A stretch of DNA of 53,356 nt from JAYKGU01 sp035285585 (GCA_035285585.1 JAYKGU010000189.1:1-53356), one strand, 5' to 3'; numbered from the stretch's first letter, positions 7,227-15,486 are shown. The notes: a model not told the origin generated them from the sequence alone. A program made the numbers and translations.

Positions 7227-9157
7227 TCTGAGGGCTGGTCGCCGCCCTGCTCCAGACTGTTTAGGTAGGCGGCGATCGCCTCGCAGGCCAGCTCGGTCAT
7301 GTGCTTGCCCTGGCGCTTGGCGACGGTTTTGAGCTGCTGGTAGACCTCGTCGTTGACCCCGATGCGGTGGGTGGAGTTGTTGCGGGTGGTACCTGATCCC
7401 ATTTTGTAAATGGAGGTGAACTGGCGCAAGGCATCAAAGCCCACCCGATGGCAGAAATTCCCGAAGCTTTCGTCAGGCTGGCGATCGCGCTTGAAAAAGA
7501 CCAGCAAGGGTTCCAGGGTTTTTTCCAGATCGTCGATGGGCATCCGCTCCTGGTAAGGCTCAGCCAGTCGAGTCTGGTTGGGGTCGGCCCCGATCCACAC
7601 CTGATACGCGCCAGGGGCCTGCCCCACAAAGCCCAGTTCCGCCAGGTAGGGACGGGCACAGCCGTTGGGGCAGCCGGTCATGCGCACGACAAACTTTTCC
7701 TGGGGTAGACCCACCTTGTTCAGCAGGGCGCGAATTCGCTCCATGACGCTGGGGAGCACCCGCTCCGACTCGGTAATCGCCAGACCACAGGTGGGCAGGG
7801 CTGGACAGGCCATGGAATAGCGCACCAGGGGATCGATCTCGTCTTCTTTTTGGATGCCACAACGCCGCAGGATGGCGTCGATGTCGCTCTGCCAGGCCGG
7901 ATCAATGTCGTAAAACACCAGGTTGTGGTTGGGGGTGAGTCGCATGGGCAGCTCAAACCGCTCCACAATTTCCCGCAGGGCCGTTTTTAGCTGAAGCGAT
8001 CCTTCATCCTTGACCCGGCCATTTTCAATGGAAATACCCAGGAACAGCTGGCCGTCTCCCTGCTCGTGCCAGCCCAGGTAGTCGCGATACTCAAACTCCG
8101 GTAGGGGTTTGAAGGGGGCGATGGGTTTACCAAAGTACTCTTCTACCTTGGCCCGGAAGCGGTCTACTCCCCAGTCATGGATCAGGTACTTCATACGGGC
8201 GTGGCGGCGGGTGTCGCGATCGCCATAGTCTCGCTGGGTGGCAACGATGGCCTTCAACAGGTCGTAAACGTCGTCCTTGTCCACATAGCCAATGGGGTCG
8301 GCCAGGCGAGCAAAGGTTTCTTCTTTGTTGTGGGTGCGCCCCAGACCGCCGCCTGCCAGCACGTTAAACCCTTCCAGCTCACCCTGGTCGTTGGTGATTA
8401 CCACCAGAGCCACATCCTGGGAGTACAGATCGACGGAGTTGTCCCCTGGCACCGTTACGCAGCACTTGAACTTGCGGGGCATGTAGTAGGTGCCGTAGAT
8501 CGGTTCTTCTTTGTCGTGAAAAACGGTGCCCGTGCCGTTGCGCTGGCGGGCAGCGACCACATCGGGATGTTCTTCGGCGGTGATAGCCTTTTCCCCATCC
8601 AGCCAGATTTCGTAGTAGGCCCCGGTTTGGGGAGTCAGCAGATCGGCGATGCGGTGGGCGTAGTCGCGGGCGTATTCATACTCAGGCCGATTTTTATAGG
8701 GAGCGGGGGGGGCCATGACGTTGCGGTTGAGGTCGCCGCAGGCTCCCAGGGTCGACCCCATGTGGCGCACGATGGTAGCGATCACCGTTTTCAGGTTTTG
8801 TTTGAGGACACCGTGGAGCTGAAAGCCCTGACGCGTGGTCACCCGCAGCGTTTGATTTCCATATTGGTCGGAGAGCTGATCCAGCGCCAGGTAAAGGGGC
8901 GCGGGGATAAATCCGGCAGGATTCCGGGTGCGCAGCATGAATTGATAGTCTTTTTCCTGACCTTTGACCCGGTTATCGCGGTTGTCTTGCTGATAGGAGC
9001 CATGAAACTTGAGAATCTGGATGCCGTCCTGACTGAAGTAGTTGGTATCTTCTAAGATCTCGGTGGCAACTGGCTCCCGCAGGGCATTGCTGCGCTCTTT
9101 CAGCGCTTCCAGTTTGGACAGAGCTTTGACGTTGGGTGACGGAGGGGTGGAGACCAT
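7223..9157 (-). CDS. sir: Ferredoxin-sulfite reductase with ribbon-helix-helix-like C-terminal tail
   Basis: Assimilatory reductase converting sulfite to sulfide with ferredoxin electrons. It shows the two-fold sulfite/nitrite reductase architecture and a siroheme-4Fe4S site made by Cys451, Cys457, Cys496 and Cys500 (MACPALPTCG and TGCPNGCARPYLAELGF). The lysine/arginine-rich N-terminal half (RVTTRQGFQLHGV, GACGDLNRNVMAPPAPYK) fits sulfite rather than nitrite reductase. After residue about 597 there is a separate 38-residue segment (RIGVNDEVYQQLKTVAKRQG, then ELACEAIAAYL) with the strand-helix-helix pattern of CopG/Arc DNA-binding proteins. Plant plastid SiR is known to bind and compact DNA. 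A divergent nifV-type gene lies 383 bases upstream. No regulator site was identified. Confidence 0.95.
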   Translation of the reverse strand: MVSTPPSPNVKALSKLEALKERSNALREPVATEILEDTNYFSQDGIQILKFHGSYQQDNRDNRVKGQEKDYQFMLRTRNPAGFIPAPLYLALDQLSDQYGNQTLRVTTRQGFQLHGVLKQNLKTVIATIVRHMGSTLGACGDLNRNVMAPPAPYKNRPEYEYARDYAHRIADLLTPQTGAYYEIWLDGEKAITAEEHPDVVAARQRNGTGTVFHDKEEPIYGTYYMPRKFKCCVTVPGDNSVDLYSQDVALVVITNDQGELEGFNVLAGGGLGRTHNKEETFARLADPIGYVDKDDVYDLLKAIVATQRDYGDRDTRRHARMKYLIHDWGVDRFRAKVEEYFGKPIAPFKPLPEFEYRDYLGWHEQGDGQLFLGISIENGRVKDEGSLQLKTALREIVERFELPMRLTPNHNLVFYDIDPAWQSDIDAILRRCGIQKEDEIDPLVRYSMACPALPTCGLAITESERVLPSVMERIRALLNKVGLPQEKFVVRMTGCPNGCARPYLAELGFVGQAPGAYQVWIGADPNQTRLAEPYQERMPIDDLEKTLEPLLVFFKRDRQPDESFGNFCHRVGFDALRQFTSIYKMGSGTTRNNSTHRIGVNDEVYQQLKTVAKRQGKHMTELACEAIAAYLNSLEQGGDQPSD

Positions 9158-9540
9158 GATGCGTTGCTGATATAAGATTCCCCGGTAATCCGGTCGGGAT
9201 ACAGGAATTTAACATCTTTATCCTACCACCTTCCGGGGGGACACCGACGATCATCCAGGGTAAGTGAGACGATCCTGCAACATTCCTTGATGTGCTTCCC
9301 TGATGGATTCTCAGGGTTTTCCGCCTTAAGTAGGGGCTTGGCGGTTGCGGACCCGCTTTCCTTTAATAACCCTTACGATTCGCCTTGCCCCCAGGGAAGG
9401 AGCCTACAATTGTAAACCACACAGCCCCCGTTAGATAGATTTTCAATCGGGACCAGGGCGGCCCTCGATCTCCCTTAGGCTGCTTGCTCTGCTCTCCAGC
9501 ATCCCTTAACCAGCAACAGGCTCCAACTGAGAAGGCATCT
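9158..9540. other. Divergent sir / nifV intergenic region
   Basis: A 383-base spacer between two divergent genes that must hold both promoters. No exact NtcA site (GTA-N8-TAC) was found near either start. Weak AT-rich segments (TTATAT near 9168 on the minus side) could be a -10 for sir. No open frame here looks coding. Confidence 0.5.
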
Positions 9541-10698
9541 ATGCAACAGCTTCGCATCAATGACACTACCCTGCGGGATGGCGAACAGGCCGCTGGGGTC
9601 GCTTTTACCATCGATGAAAAGATTGCGATCGCCCGTATTCTCGATGCCATCGGTATTCACGAGATCGAAGTAGGCATTCCCGCCATGGGGGGAGATGAGG
9701 CAACGGCGATCGCCCAGATTCAAGCCCTTAACCTGCGGGCCGACCTGCTGGGGTGGAATCGGGCGGTGCGCAGCGACCTGGAGGCTTCCCTGGCCTGTGG
9801 TTTGCAGCGAGTACATGTCTCCATTCCCGTCTCTACCGTGCAAATCGAGGCCAAGTTCAATGGCGACTGGCAGGCAGTGTGGCAACGGCTGGAGGGGGCG
9901 ATCGCCTTTGCCCTCGATCAGCACCTCTATGTCAGCGTGGGCGGCGAAGACTGCTCCAGGGCCGATGAAAGTTTCTTGCTGGATGTGGCCCAGCAGGTGG
10001 CGGCCTGGGGCGTATCCCGGTTCCGCTACTGCGATACGGTGGGCATTCTCGACCCATTCGCCATTTACGACCGGGTGCGGCGGTTGGTGACAGCCCTGCC
10101 CATTCCAGTCGAAATTCACACCCATGATGACCTGGGAATGGCAACGGCTAACGCGATCGCTGGGGTACGGGCAGGGGCCACCTCCATCAACACCACAGTC
10201 AATGGGCTAGGGGAGCGGGCCGGTAATGCCGCTCTGGAGGAAGTAGTCATGGCCCTCCAGCGGATTGACCAACTGAATCTGGGCATTGATACCACCCAAC
10301 TGCCTACCCTTTCGCGCTTTGTAGAAGAGGCTTCGGGCGATCGCCTGCCCCGCTGGAAGGCGGTGGTGGGTCAAAACGCCTTCACCCACGAATCGGGTAT
10401 CCATGCCGATGGCGTGCTCAAGCAGCCCCTCACCTATGAGCCATTTCCCCCAGAGCTGGTGGGGATGGCCCATCAACTGGTGGTGGGTAAGCATTCGGGG
10501 CGTCACCTGCTGCAAAGCTTTCTCCAGGCCCACGGAATTACGCTGGGATCAACCGCCTCTTCTTCGTTGCTGGAACAGGTACGGCTACGGTCGGGGCAGC
10601 TCAAGCGTAACCTCACTGAGCATGAGCTGTTGGGGCTGGTGGCAGAGCTACCGCCCGACCCCGAGAACCGACAGCAAGTGCCCCTCCATCAGGCTTAG
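9541..10698 (+). CDS. nifV: Homocitrate synthase NifV
   Basis: A 385-residue DRE-TIM metallolyase that condenses acetyl-CoA with 2-oxoglutarate to homocitrate, the organic ligand of the nitrogenase FeMo cofactor. Visible motifs are NDTTLRDGEQAAGVAF at the N-terminus, the metal ligands His193 and His195 in EIHTHDDLGMATANA, and NTTVNGLGERAGNAALEEVV, which is NifV-like rather than LeuA-like. ATG 9541 is chosen because the family begins just before the DTTLRDGEQ motif; an in-frame ATG 57 bases upstream adds an unrelated leader. No other nif gene is visible, which is common for cyanobacterial nifV copies. An isopropylmalate synthase-like role is the main alternative. Confidence 0.88.
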   Translation: MQQLRINDTTLRDGEQAAGVAFTIDEKIAIARILDAIGIHEIEVGIPAMGGDEATAIAQIQALNLRADLLGWNRAVRSDLEASLACGLQRVHVSIPVSTVQIEAKFNGDWQAVWQRLEGAIAFALDQHLYVSVGGEDCSRADESFLLDVAQQVAAWGVSRFRYCDTVGILDPFAIYDRVRRLVTALPIPVEIHTHDDLGMATANAIAGVRAGATSINTTVNGLGERAGNAALEEVVMALQRIDQLNLGIDTTQLPTLSRFVEEASGDRLPRWKAVVGQNAFTHESGIHADGVLKQPLTYEPFPPELVGMAHQLVVGKHSGRHLLQSFLQAHGITLGSTASSSLLEQVRLRSGQLKRNLTEHELLGLVAELPPDPENRQQVPLHQA

Positions 10699-10745
10699 TA
10701 AGGCGGCCCGCCTTTCTCAAGAATAAATTCAGGAGCCAGCTCCTT

Positions 10746-10773
10746 CCTGAATTCTGACTCCTGAATTCTGACT
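10746..10773. repeat. Short tandem repeat, 14-base unit x2
   Basis: Two perfect consecutive copies of CCTGAATTCTGACT, preceded by a partial copy (TTCCTGAATTC). This is a cyanobacterial short tandem repeat of the kind found in other spacers of the window. Confidence 0.8.
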
Positions 10774-10798
10774 CCCTATCCAACCAGGATCTCCCAAC

Positions 10799-10905
10799 TT
10801 AGGAAATTTTTGAGCATGCTCCTACCAGACAACTTAGGGGCAAATGGCCATTTGCCCTACCAACCGTTCAACCGAGGGTAAATTTTTTTCTGGAAATCTC
10901 CTTAA
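10799..10905 (+). repeat. Family A MITE-like repeat, copy 1
   Basis: A 107-base element with imperfect terminal inverted repeats (TTAGGAAATTTTTGAG at the left, complement of GGAAATCTCCTTAA at the right). A perfect 20-base central palindrome, GGGCAAATGGCCATTTGCCC, lies in the left-central part, followed by the conserved stretch CCGTTCAACCGAGGGTAAA. Near-identical copies are at 45862-45969 and, inverted, at 49705-49811. No coding capacity. Confidence 0.85.
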
Positions 10906-10924
10906 ATGGGTACCCATCCCTGCG

Positions 10925-11020
10925 TATATGGCGTTACGCTTTCGCGTTAGAACCTTTAAAAGGTGTGGAACCCCCGCGTCGCGGGGGTTCCACACTCAAA
11001 CCTTAGCCTGTAGGGCTATA
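10925..11020 (+). repeat. Family B palindromic repeat, copy 1
   Basis: An element of about 96 bases bounded by TATATGGCGTTACG and its imperfect inverse CTGTAGGGCTATA. Its centre is a perfect 15-base-pair stem with a three-base loop (10963-10995), arm GTGTGGAACCCCCGC. The same element occurs inverted at 46051-46145. Its right end lies next to the stop codon (11022-11024) of the MFS gene, where the hairpin could act as a 3' end structure. Confidence 0.85.
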
Positions 11021-11021
11021 T

Positions 11022-12257
11022 CTAATCGACCGCGTAAAGATCCTGGCCCCGGCCCAGGGCAAACCGTAAGGAGTGGGCCATGTCCTTACTAGACAGGGTG
11101 AGAAAAGCGGCCAGCCCGATCAGGATCAGTCCGGCAACACAGCCAAAAATCAGGCGAAAGCCCACGGAATCGGCAAAGCTACCCATAATGGGGCCAGCGG
11201 CGGCAATGCCCGCATCAAAGCCCACCATGCACAGGCCAAACATCCGACCCCGCTCGTTGGGGTAGGAGCGATCGGCCATCAACGCCGCCGTCATAGGGAT
11301 GATGGTGCCCCCAGCGGCTCCCTGGAAGATGGCACCTAATACAAATAGGGCGGCAGTGGTGGCCTGACAGAGGATGAGCATCGCGCCACTGTAGAGGATG
11401 AGGCTGAGGGTGATGAACAGCCCTCGCCCGTAGCGATCGGAGGCCCGCCCGATGAGGATACGGACAGAGAAGCTGGCGATCGCCGCTGCCGTGTAAAACA
11501 GCCCAATATTCAGGTCAACGCCAACTGAAGTGATAAACAGGGGGGCAAAGGTGCTGATGGTGCCAAAGGCAATGCCCACCATTAACAGCACAAAAGCAGG
11601 AACGCGCACCCGCTCTGACCCCAACAGGCTCCAAAACTTTTGATCGGTCTCAGGACGGGCGGCTCCACCGGCGCTGGCGATTGGCGATTCCTGCACCCGG
11701 GCCGTGCAAATTAAGCCCAGCACCCCTAAAGCGGTGGCAGATAGAAACGCCGGAGTATAGCCGCCCGTTTCCTGTAAAAAACCTCCCAGGGCTGGCCCCA
11801 GGGCTAACCCAATGGGATTTACCAGACTCATGTAACCAATTACTTCTCCCCGGTTTTGAGGCGGCGAAATGTCGATCACCAGGGCGCTGTAAGCTGTGGC
11901 AAAGGCCGCAATGCTAATGCCGTGAAACCCTCGCAAGGCCATCAGGATGGGGATTGACTGGAAAGCCAGGTAGCCTAAAGGAGCCAGGGCGATCGCACTC
12001 ATACCAATAACTAGCACCAGCTTCCGCCCCTGCTCGTCGGCCAACCGGGAGAGCCACGCCTTTGAGAGCAGCAGCCCCACCGCAAAACAGGCCATTACGA
12101 TACCGACCTGCTGGCTACTACCCCCCGCATCGCGAACGTAGAGGGGAAGGGTGGGCAGCATAGACGCCAGCCCCGACCAAAATAAAAGGCCTGCCGTAAA
12201 GAGCACCAGTAGGTTCAACTGCTGTTGCCCGTTCAGCGTCGCCATTAAACGTCTCAA
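11022..12257 (-). CDS. MFS-family efflux transporter
   Basis: A 411-residue polytopic membrane protein with about 12 hydrophobic helices. The loop 2-3 motif (LSRLADEQGRKLVLVIG) is typical of drug:proton antiporters, and its second-half equivalent is ISFSVRILIGRASDRYGRG-like. Residues SGLASMLPTLPLYVRDAGGSSQQVGIV and PPQNRGEVIGYMSLVNPIGLALGPALGG fit DHA1-type exporters such as Bmr/TetA relatives. The start at 12257 is TTG but has a well-placed GGGAG seven bases upstream; ATG 12245 is the alternative. It could share a transcript with the small ORF upstream. The substrate cannot be read from the sequence. Confidence 0.85.
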   Translation of the reverse strand: MRRLMATLNGQQQLNLLVLFTAGLLFWSGLASMLPTLPLYVRDAGGSSQQVGIVMACFAVGLLLSKAWLSRLADEQGRKLVLVIGMSAIALAPLGYLAFQSIPILMALRGFHGISIAAFATAYSALVIDISPPQNRGEVIGYMSLVNPIGLALGPALGGFLQETGGYTPAFLSATALGVLGLICTARVQESPIASAGGAARPETDQKFWSLLGSERVRVPAFVLLMVGIAFGTISTFAPLFITSVGVDLNIGLFYTAAAIASFSVRILIGRASDRYGRGLFITLSLILYSGAMLILCQATTAALFVLGAIFQGAAGGTIIPMTAALMADRSYPNERGRMFGLCMVGFDAGIAAAGPIMGSFADSVGFRLIFGCVAGLILIGLAAFLTLSSKDMAHSLRFALGRGQDLYAVD

Positions 12258-12396
12258 GCGTAAACTCCCTTCAATGGATAACTCCTGAGCAATGCCGGAA
12301 TGGCGGCACCACCTTAACCATGATGCCTAATCCGGGGGAGCTTGCCGAGAACTGATCGGGTGAATTAAACAGGTAAACAAAATTATTTTCTTGGGG

Positions 12397-12431
12397 GTAT
12401 GCACCCCCGGCGGGGGTGTGCGCCCCCGTAA
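12397..12431. repeat. GC-rich imperfect hairpin / direct repeat
   Basis: Two versions of GGGGGTRTGCRCCCCC separated by GGC can pair within or between units. It lies between the small ORF (12464-12697) and the MFS gene on the same strand and could reduce readthrough. Confidence 0.5.
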
Positions 12432-12463
12432 GTTGTAATCAACTGTGCTTAAGCACTCAGGGG

Positions 12464-12697
12464 CTAGCGCAACTGACGGGATACGTATTTCTCAAAATCA
12501 GCCTGGGTTTGCTGCAAAAGCTGCTCTCGGCTGTCATCGGCCTGGGTAAGCCGGGGAACTAAATTGCGGGCTTGTAACGCCATGTGAAGCTGGAGGTGGG
12601 CCACGTACTCACTGAAATCTTCGCGAAGTACGGGGTTTTGAGCGACGGAAGGGGAGCTAGAAATCAACTTGGGTTTCCTCTCTAAACGCTGCGCCAC
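12464..12697 (-). CDS. Small hypothetical protein, 77 aa
   Basis: A short, charged, mostly helical protein (FSEYVAHLQLHMALQARN, then SREQLLQQTQADFEKYVSRQ) with no membrane segment and no family I recognise. The start used is GTG 12697, with no clear ribosome site; an internal ATG would leave only about 38 residues. Codon usage and amphipathic helices look coding, and no longer gene competes on either strand. It precedes the MFS gene on the same strand, separated by a GC-rich hairpin. Function unknown. Confidence 0.5.
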   Translation of the reverse strand: MAQRLERKPKLISSSPSVAQNPVLREDFSEYVAHLQLHMALQARNLVPRLTQADDSREQLLQQTQADFEKYVSRQLR

Positions 12698-12962
12698 TTG
12701 GGCTTGAACTGGCTTTCAAACGTTGCCAACCGTCATAGAAGGTAACACGAGGGCATCAATTCCCCAGGGGGTTCGCAACGAAGTTTAATGCTCTGGGATA
12801 GGAGCTTAAGGAAACTTGACAGGAGGGAACGCGCTAGCATCGCATTAGGGAGATGGATGACGCTCATCTTTCGCCCTTCAGTCCCGCTCTCAGGTCAATC
12901 GGCCACCGGCCAATCGACCGCTAAGCTGCTTGCCCGTCCTTATTCTCTATTCGCTAAATATC

Positions 12963-13919
12963 ATGGTCAGATTAATTACATTGCCTTTGGGAGCTGCAGC
13001 GCTCCTGGCGCTGGCGTTGACGACCTACCAGGTCTCCCCCGTGTCTTCATCTTCCCTGCCGGTCGAACTTTCCGTACGAGATGCCCCCCATCGGTTTCCA
13101 CCCAGTGCCCAAACCCTTCCCAGGGCGCTACGGGAGGCCAACGTGGTGTATCTCGGAGAAACTCACAATCAACCCGACGACCACGCCGCCCAGCTTAGCA
13201 TCATTCAGAAGCTCTATCGCGAGAACCCGAATCTGGCGATCGCCATGGAGATGTTTCAACGCCCCTTTCAGCCAGTGATAGACAGCTATCTGGCCGGTCA
13301 AATTTCGGCGGCAGAGTTGCGGCGGCAAAGCGAATACGATCAGCGCTGGGGCTATCCCTGGAGCTATTACGAGCCGATTCTGGAATTTGCCAAGCTGCGG
13401 GGCGTGCCGGTGCTGGCGGCCAATACCCCCGCCGAAATCACGCAGCAGGTCGCCCGTGAAGGGCTGGAGGGCCTTGCGGAGGATGATTTCCAGTGGATTC
13501 CCCCGGTTTCGGAAATTCGCACCGATAACGATGCCTACCGGGAGTGGATTCGCCAAGTCTACGATGGCCACGGGGCGCACGGCAGCAGCCGTAACTTTGA
13601 TAACTTCTTCCTGGCCCAGGTGCTCTGGGACGAAACCATGGCCGAAAGCGTGGCCCAGTTTCTCGTCGATAACCCCACCCACCAGGTAATTGTGCTGGCG
13701 GGTCAGGGGCACATCATGTATGGCTATGGCATTCCCAGTCGAGTGACGCGCCGGGTGGAGGCCGATTCCCAGTGGAAAGGGCAGTTTTCCCAGGCCACGG
13801 TGCTGCTCAATCCCTCACAGGAAAGCCGAGATCGGCGGGAATCGGAAGATGGGGAGGCGATCGCCGACTATTTCTGGTTCCACGCCGCCCCCGAACAGGA
13901 ATCTCGGCGGGAGCTGTAG
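12963..13919 (+). CDS. ChaN-family (DUF399) exported protein, possible haem/iron handling
   Basis: A 318-residue protein with a hydrophobic N-terminal signal (VRLITLPLGAAALLALALTT). The ChaN/EreA-ChaN-like core follows: VVYLGETHNQPDDHAAQ, LAIAMEMFQRPFQPVIDSYL, and the C-terminal VIVLAGQGHIMYGYGIPSRV with conserved histidines. Campylobacter ChaN is a haem-binding lipoprotein linked to iron uptake. No lipobox cysteine is seen here, so it is more likely periplasmic or anchored by its N-terminus. ATG 12963 is chosen because it begins directly at the signal peptide; an upstream frame starting at 12930 adds 11 unrelated residues. The cbbY-like gene follows three bases after the stop, so the two are one transcription unit. 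No Fur box was seen. Confidence 0.82.
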   Translation: MVRLITLPLGAAALLALALTTYQVSPVSSSSLPVELSVRDAPHRFPPSAQTLPRALREANVVYLGETHNQPDDHAAQLSIIQKLYRENPNLAIAMEMFQRPFQPVIDSYLAGQISAAELRRQSEYDQRWGYPWSYYEPILEFAKLRGVPVLAANTPAEITQQVAREGLEGLAEDDFQWIPPVSEIRTDNDAYREWIRQVYDGHGAHGSSRNFDNFFLAQVLWDETMAESVAQFLVDNPTHQVIVLAGQGHIMYGYGIPSRVTRRVEADSQWKGQFSQATVLLNPSQESRDRRESEDGEAIADYFWFHAAPEQESRREL

Positions 13920-13922
13920 CCC

Positions 13923-14729
13923 ATGGCCACCCTGCAAGCCATCATCTTTGACGTGGATGGGACTCTGGCCGAAACCGAGCGCGACGGGCATCGGGTGGCC
14001 TTTAACCGGGCCTTTGCCGCCGCCAACCTGTCCTGGCACTGGGATGAGGATCTCTATGGCGAATTGCTGACCGTCGCGGGTGGCAAAGAACGCATCCGCT
14101 ATTTCATCGATCGCTATGCCCAGAGGGATGATCCGGCCTACCAGCTACCGGCGAAACTGTCCGACCCCGCCGATTTGTCCCGCCTGATTGCCGACCTGCA
14201 CGCCGCCAAAACAATCCACTACCGGCAGTTAGTCCAGGACGGTAAAATCCCCCTGCGACCGGGGGTGCGGCGGCTGATGGACGAGGCCCGTCAGTTAGGG
14301 ATCCGGTTGGCGATCGCCACCACCAGCGCCCCCGACAATGTCATCGCCCTGCTGGAAACCGCCCTGGGTTCCGACAGCCCCGACTGGTTTGCGGTGATTG
14401 CCGCTGGAGACATCGTGCCCGCCAAAAAGCCCGCCCCCGATATTTACCACTACGTGCTGGATCACCTGGGGCTTGATCCCGATGGCTGTCTGGTGATCGA
14501 AGACTCCCAGCACGGGCTGGCGGCGGCCTCCCAGGCGGGACTCAGAACCGTGGTGACGGTGAATGACTACACCCGCCACCAGGATTTCTCCCAGGCGGTG
14601 CTGGTGTTGGATCATCTGGGGGACGTGGGGCAGCCAGCCAGGGCGATCGCCGGAAATTTAGGCACTGGCACAGTCCTGGATGTCAATCTGGCACAGCATC
14701 TCCTAACTGTCCCATTTCCAGCCCGCTAA
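13923..14729 (+). CDS. cbbY: HAD-superfamily phosphatase, CbbY-type
   Basis: A 268-residue HAD hydrolase. Motif I is FDVDGTLAETE with nucleophile Asp10 and Asp12, followed by the CbbY-type cap (HRVAFNRAFAAANLSWHWDEDLYGELLTVAGGKERI). Motif II lies in AIATTSAPDNV, the lysine in PAKKPAPDIYHYVL, and motif IV in VIEDSQHGLAAA. CbbY dephosphorylates xylulose-1,5-bisphosphate, a misfire product that inhibits RuBisCO; the GG in the cap (VAGGKERI) is typical of that family. The window carries form IB RuBisCO, which suits this role. It is three bases downstream of the ChaN-like gene and probably cotranscribed. Another small phosphoglycolate-like substrate cannot be excluded. Confidence 0.82.
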   Translation: MATLQAIIFDVDGTLAETERDGHRVAFNRAFAAANLSWHWDEDLYGELLTVAGGKERIRYFIDRYAQRDDPAYQLPAKLSDPADLSRLIADLHAAKTIHYRQLVQDGKIPLRPGVRRLMDEARQLGIRLAIATTSAPDNVIALLETALGSDSPDWFAVIAAGDIVPAKKPAPDIYHYVLDHLGLDPDGCLVIEDSQHGLAAASQAGLRTVVTVNDYTRHQDFSQAVLVLDHLGDVGQPARAIAGNLGTGTVLDVNLAQHLLTVPFPAR

Positions 14730-14846
14730 GTAAAAGCACGGGTATATTGGGGGCAAAGGGGGGCGATCGCACCTGAAACCCTTTGCTGGTGATGCGCCAG
14801 TGAGTGATTGAGCTATCGGCTGTTCAGGCTATCGAGGACGCAGATA

Positions 14847-15380
14847 ATGAAGCGACTGGCCACAACTCTCCTACTGTCCCTGGCGCTGGTTACGCTGCCG
14901 GAAGCGGCCTATGCCGATCGGCAGATTCGCATTATCTATCGCAGTGACGAGGTTCACCGCGATCGCGACTATTACCGCGATCACCCGGTCATCCGTCCCC
15001 GTCATGGCCGGAATCTACACCGCCGAGAGGTGATCATCCTGTCCCCGTTGCAGATCGGCCCCTTTCCGGGAGGGCAGCCCTCGCCTCTACTCGCCCCGCC
15101 CCCCGTCGTCTCTGCCCAGACCGAAAGTCCCCGATTGCTCCACGGCCAGGAGATTTATCCCGTCTACGCCCTGGTCTATGGTCGCAATCAGTTGGCGGGC
15201 CGGGAAGGGCCAGGAACGGTCTATTCTGTCTTGACGCGGTTTGTGCCCGGGCAGTGGGTCACCCTCACCCAGGTAGCAGGTGGAGCCGATGGCTACGACT
15301 GGTATCTGGCGGCTTCCCCCTCGGGTCAGTATGCCTGGGTGCGGGGCGATGCGGTGGCCATTTACGTGGATGAAGATTAG
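14847..15380 (+). CDS. Secreted SH3-domain protein
   Basis: A 177-residue protein starting with a signal peptide (MKRLATTLLLSLALVTLPEAAYA). It continues with a basic, histidine/arginine-rich segment (HRDRDYYRDHPVIRPRHGRNLHRRE) and a proline-rich linker. The C-terminal bacterial SH3-like domain (about 115-175) contains LAGREGPGTVYSVLTRF, VTLTQVAGGADGYDWYLA and YAWVRGDAVAIYV. Such domains bind cell-wall peptides or act as adaptors in the periplasm. ATG 14847 is chosen because it opens the signal peptide; the upstream in-frame start at 14808 adds 13 polar residues. Function beyond envelope association is unknown. Confidence 0.78.
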   Translation: MKRLATTLLLSLALVTLPEAAYADRQIRIIYRSDEVHRDRDYYRDHPVIRPRHGRNLHRREVIILSPLQIGPFPGGQPSPLLAPPPVVSAQTESPRLLHGQEIYPVYALVYGRNQLAGREGPGTVYSVLTRFVPGQWVTLTQVAGGADGYDWYLAASPSGQYAWVRGDAVAIYVDED

Positions 15381-15486
15381 GGGCAAAGCAGCCTGCGGCT
15401 GTCTCCCTTCCGAGAATCTAAAGAGCGTTTAGGATAGATGTGGATCGACGCGATAGATCGACTGTTCTAAACCCTCCGTAGACCGC

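Larger units (their letters stand above)
10699..11021. other. Repeat-filled spacer between nifV and the MFS gene
   Basis: A 323-base convergent spacer made almost entirely of repeats. It starts with a short hairpin AAGGCGGCCCGCCTT (10701-10715) right after nifV. Then come a two-unit tandem repeat, repeat family A (10799-10905), a 12-base palindrome ATGGGTACCCAT (10906-10917) and repeat family B (10925-11020), which ends next to the MFS stop codon. Confidence 0.8.

Noticed and set aside
9158..9540. NtcA sites upstream of sir/nifV
   Set aside because: No GTA-N8-TAC with proper spacing was found, so nitrogen control cannot be supported from this sequence.
10844..11092. 82-aa open frame across repeats A and B
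   Set aside because: It is translated repeat DNA; the same peptide appears at 46024-46245 from the other copy, and it runs into the MFS gene.
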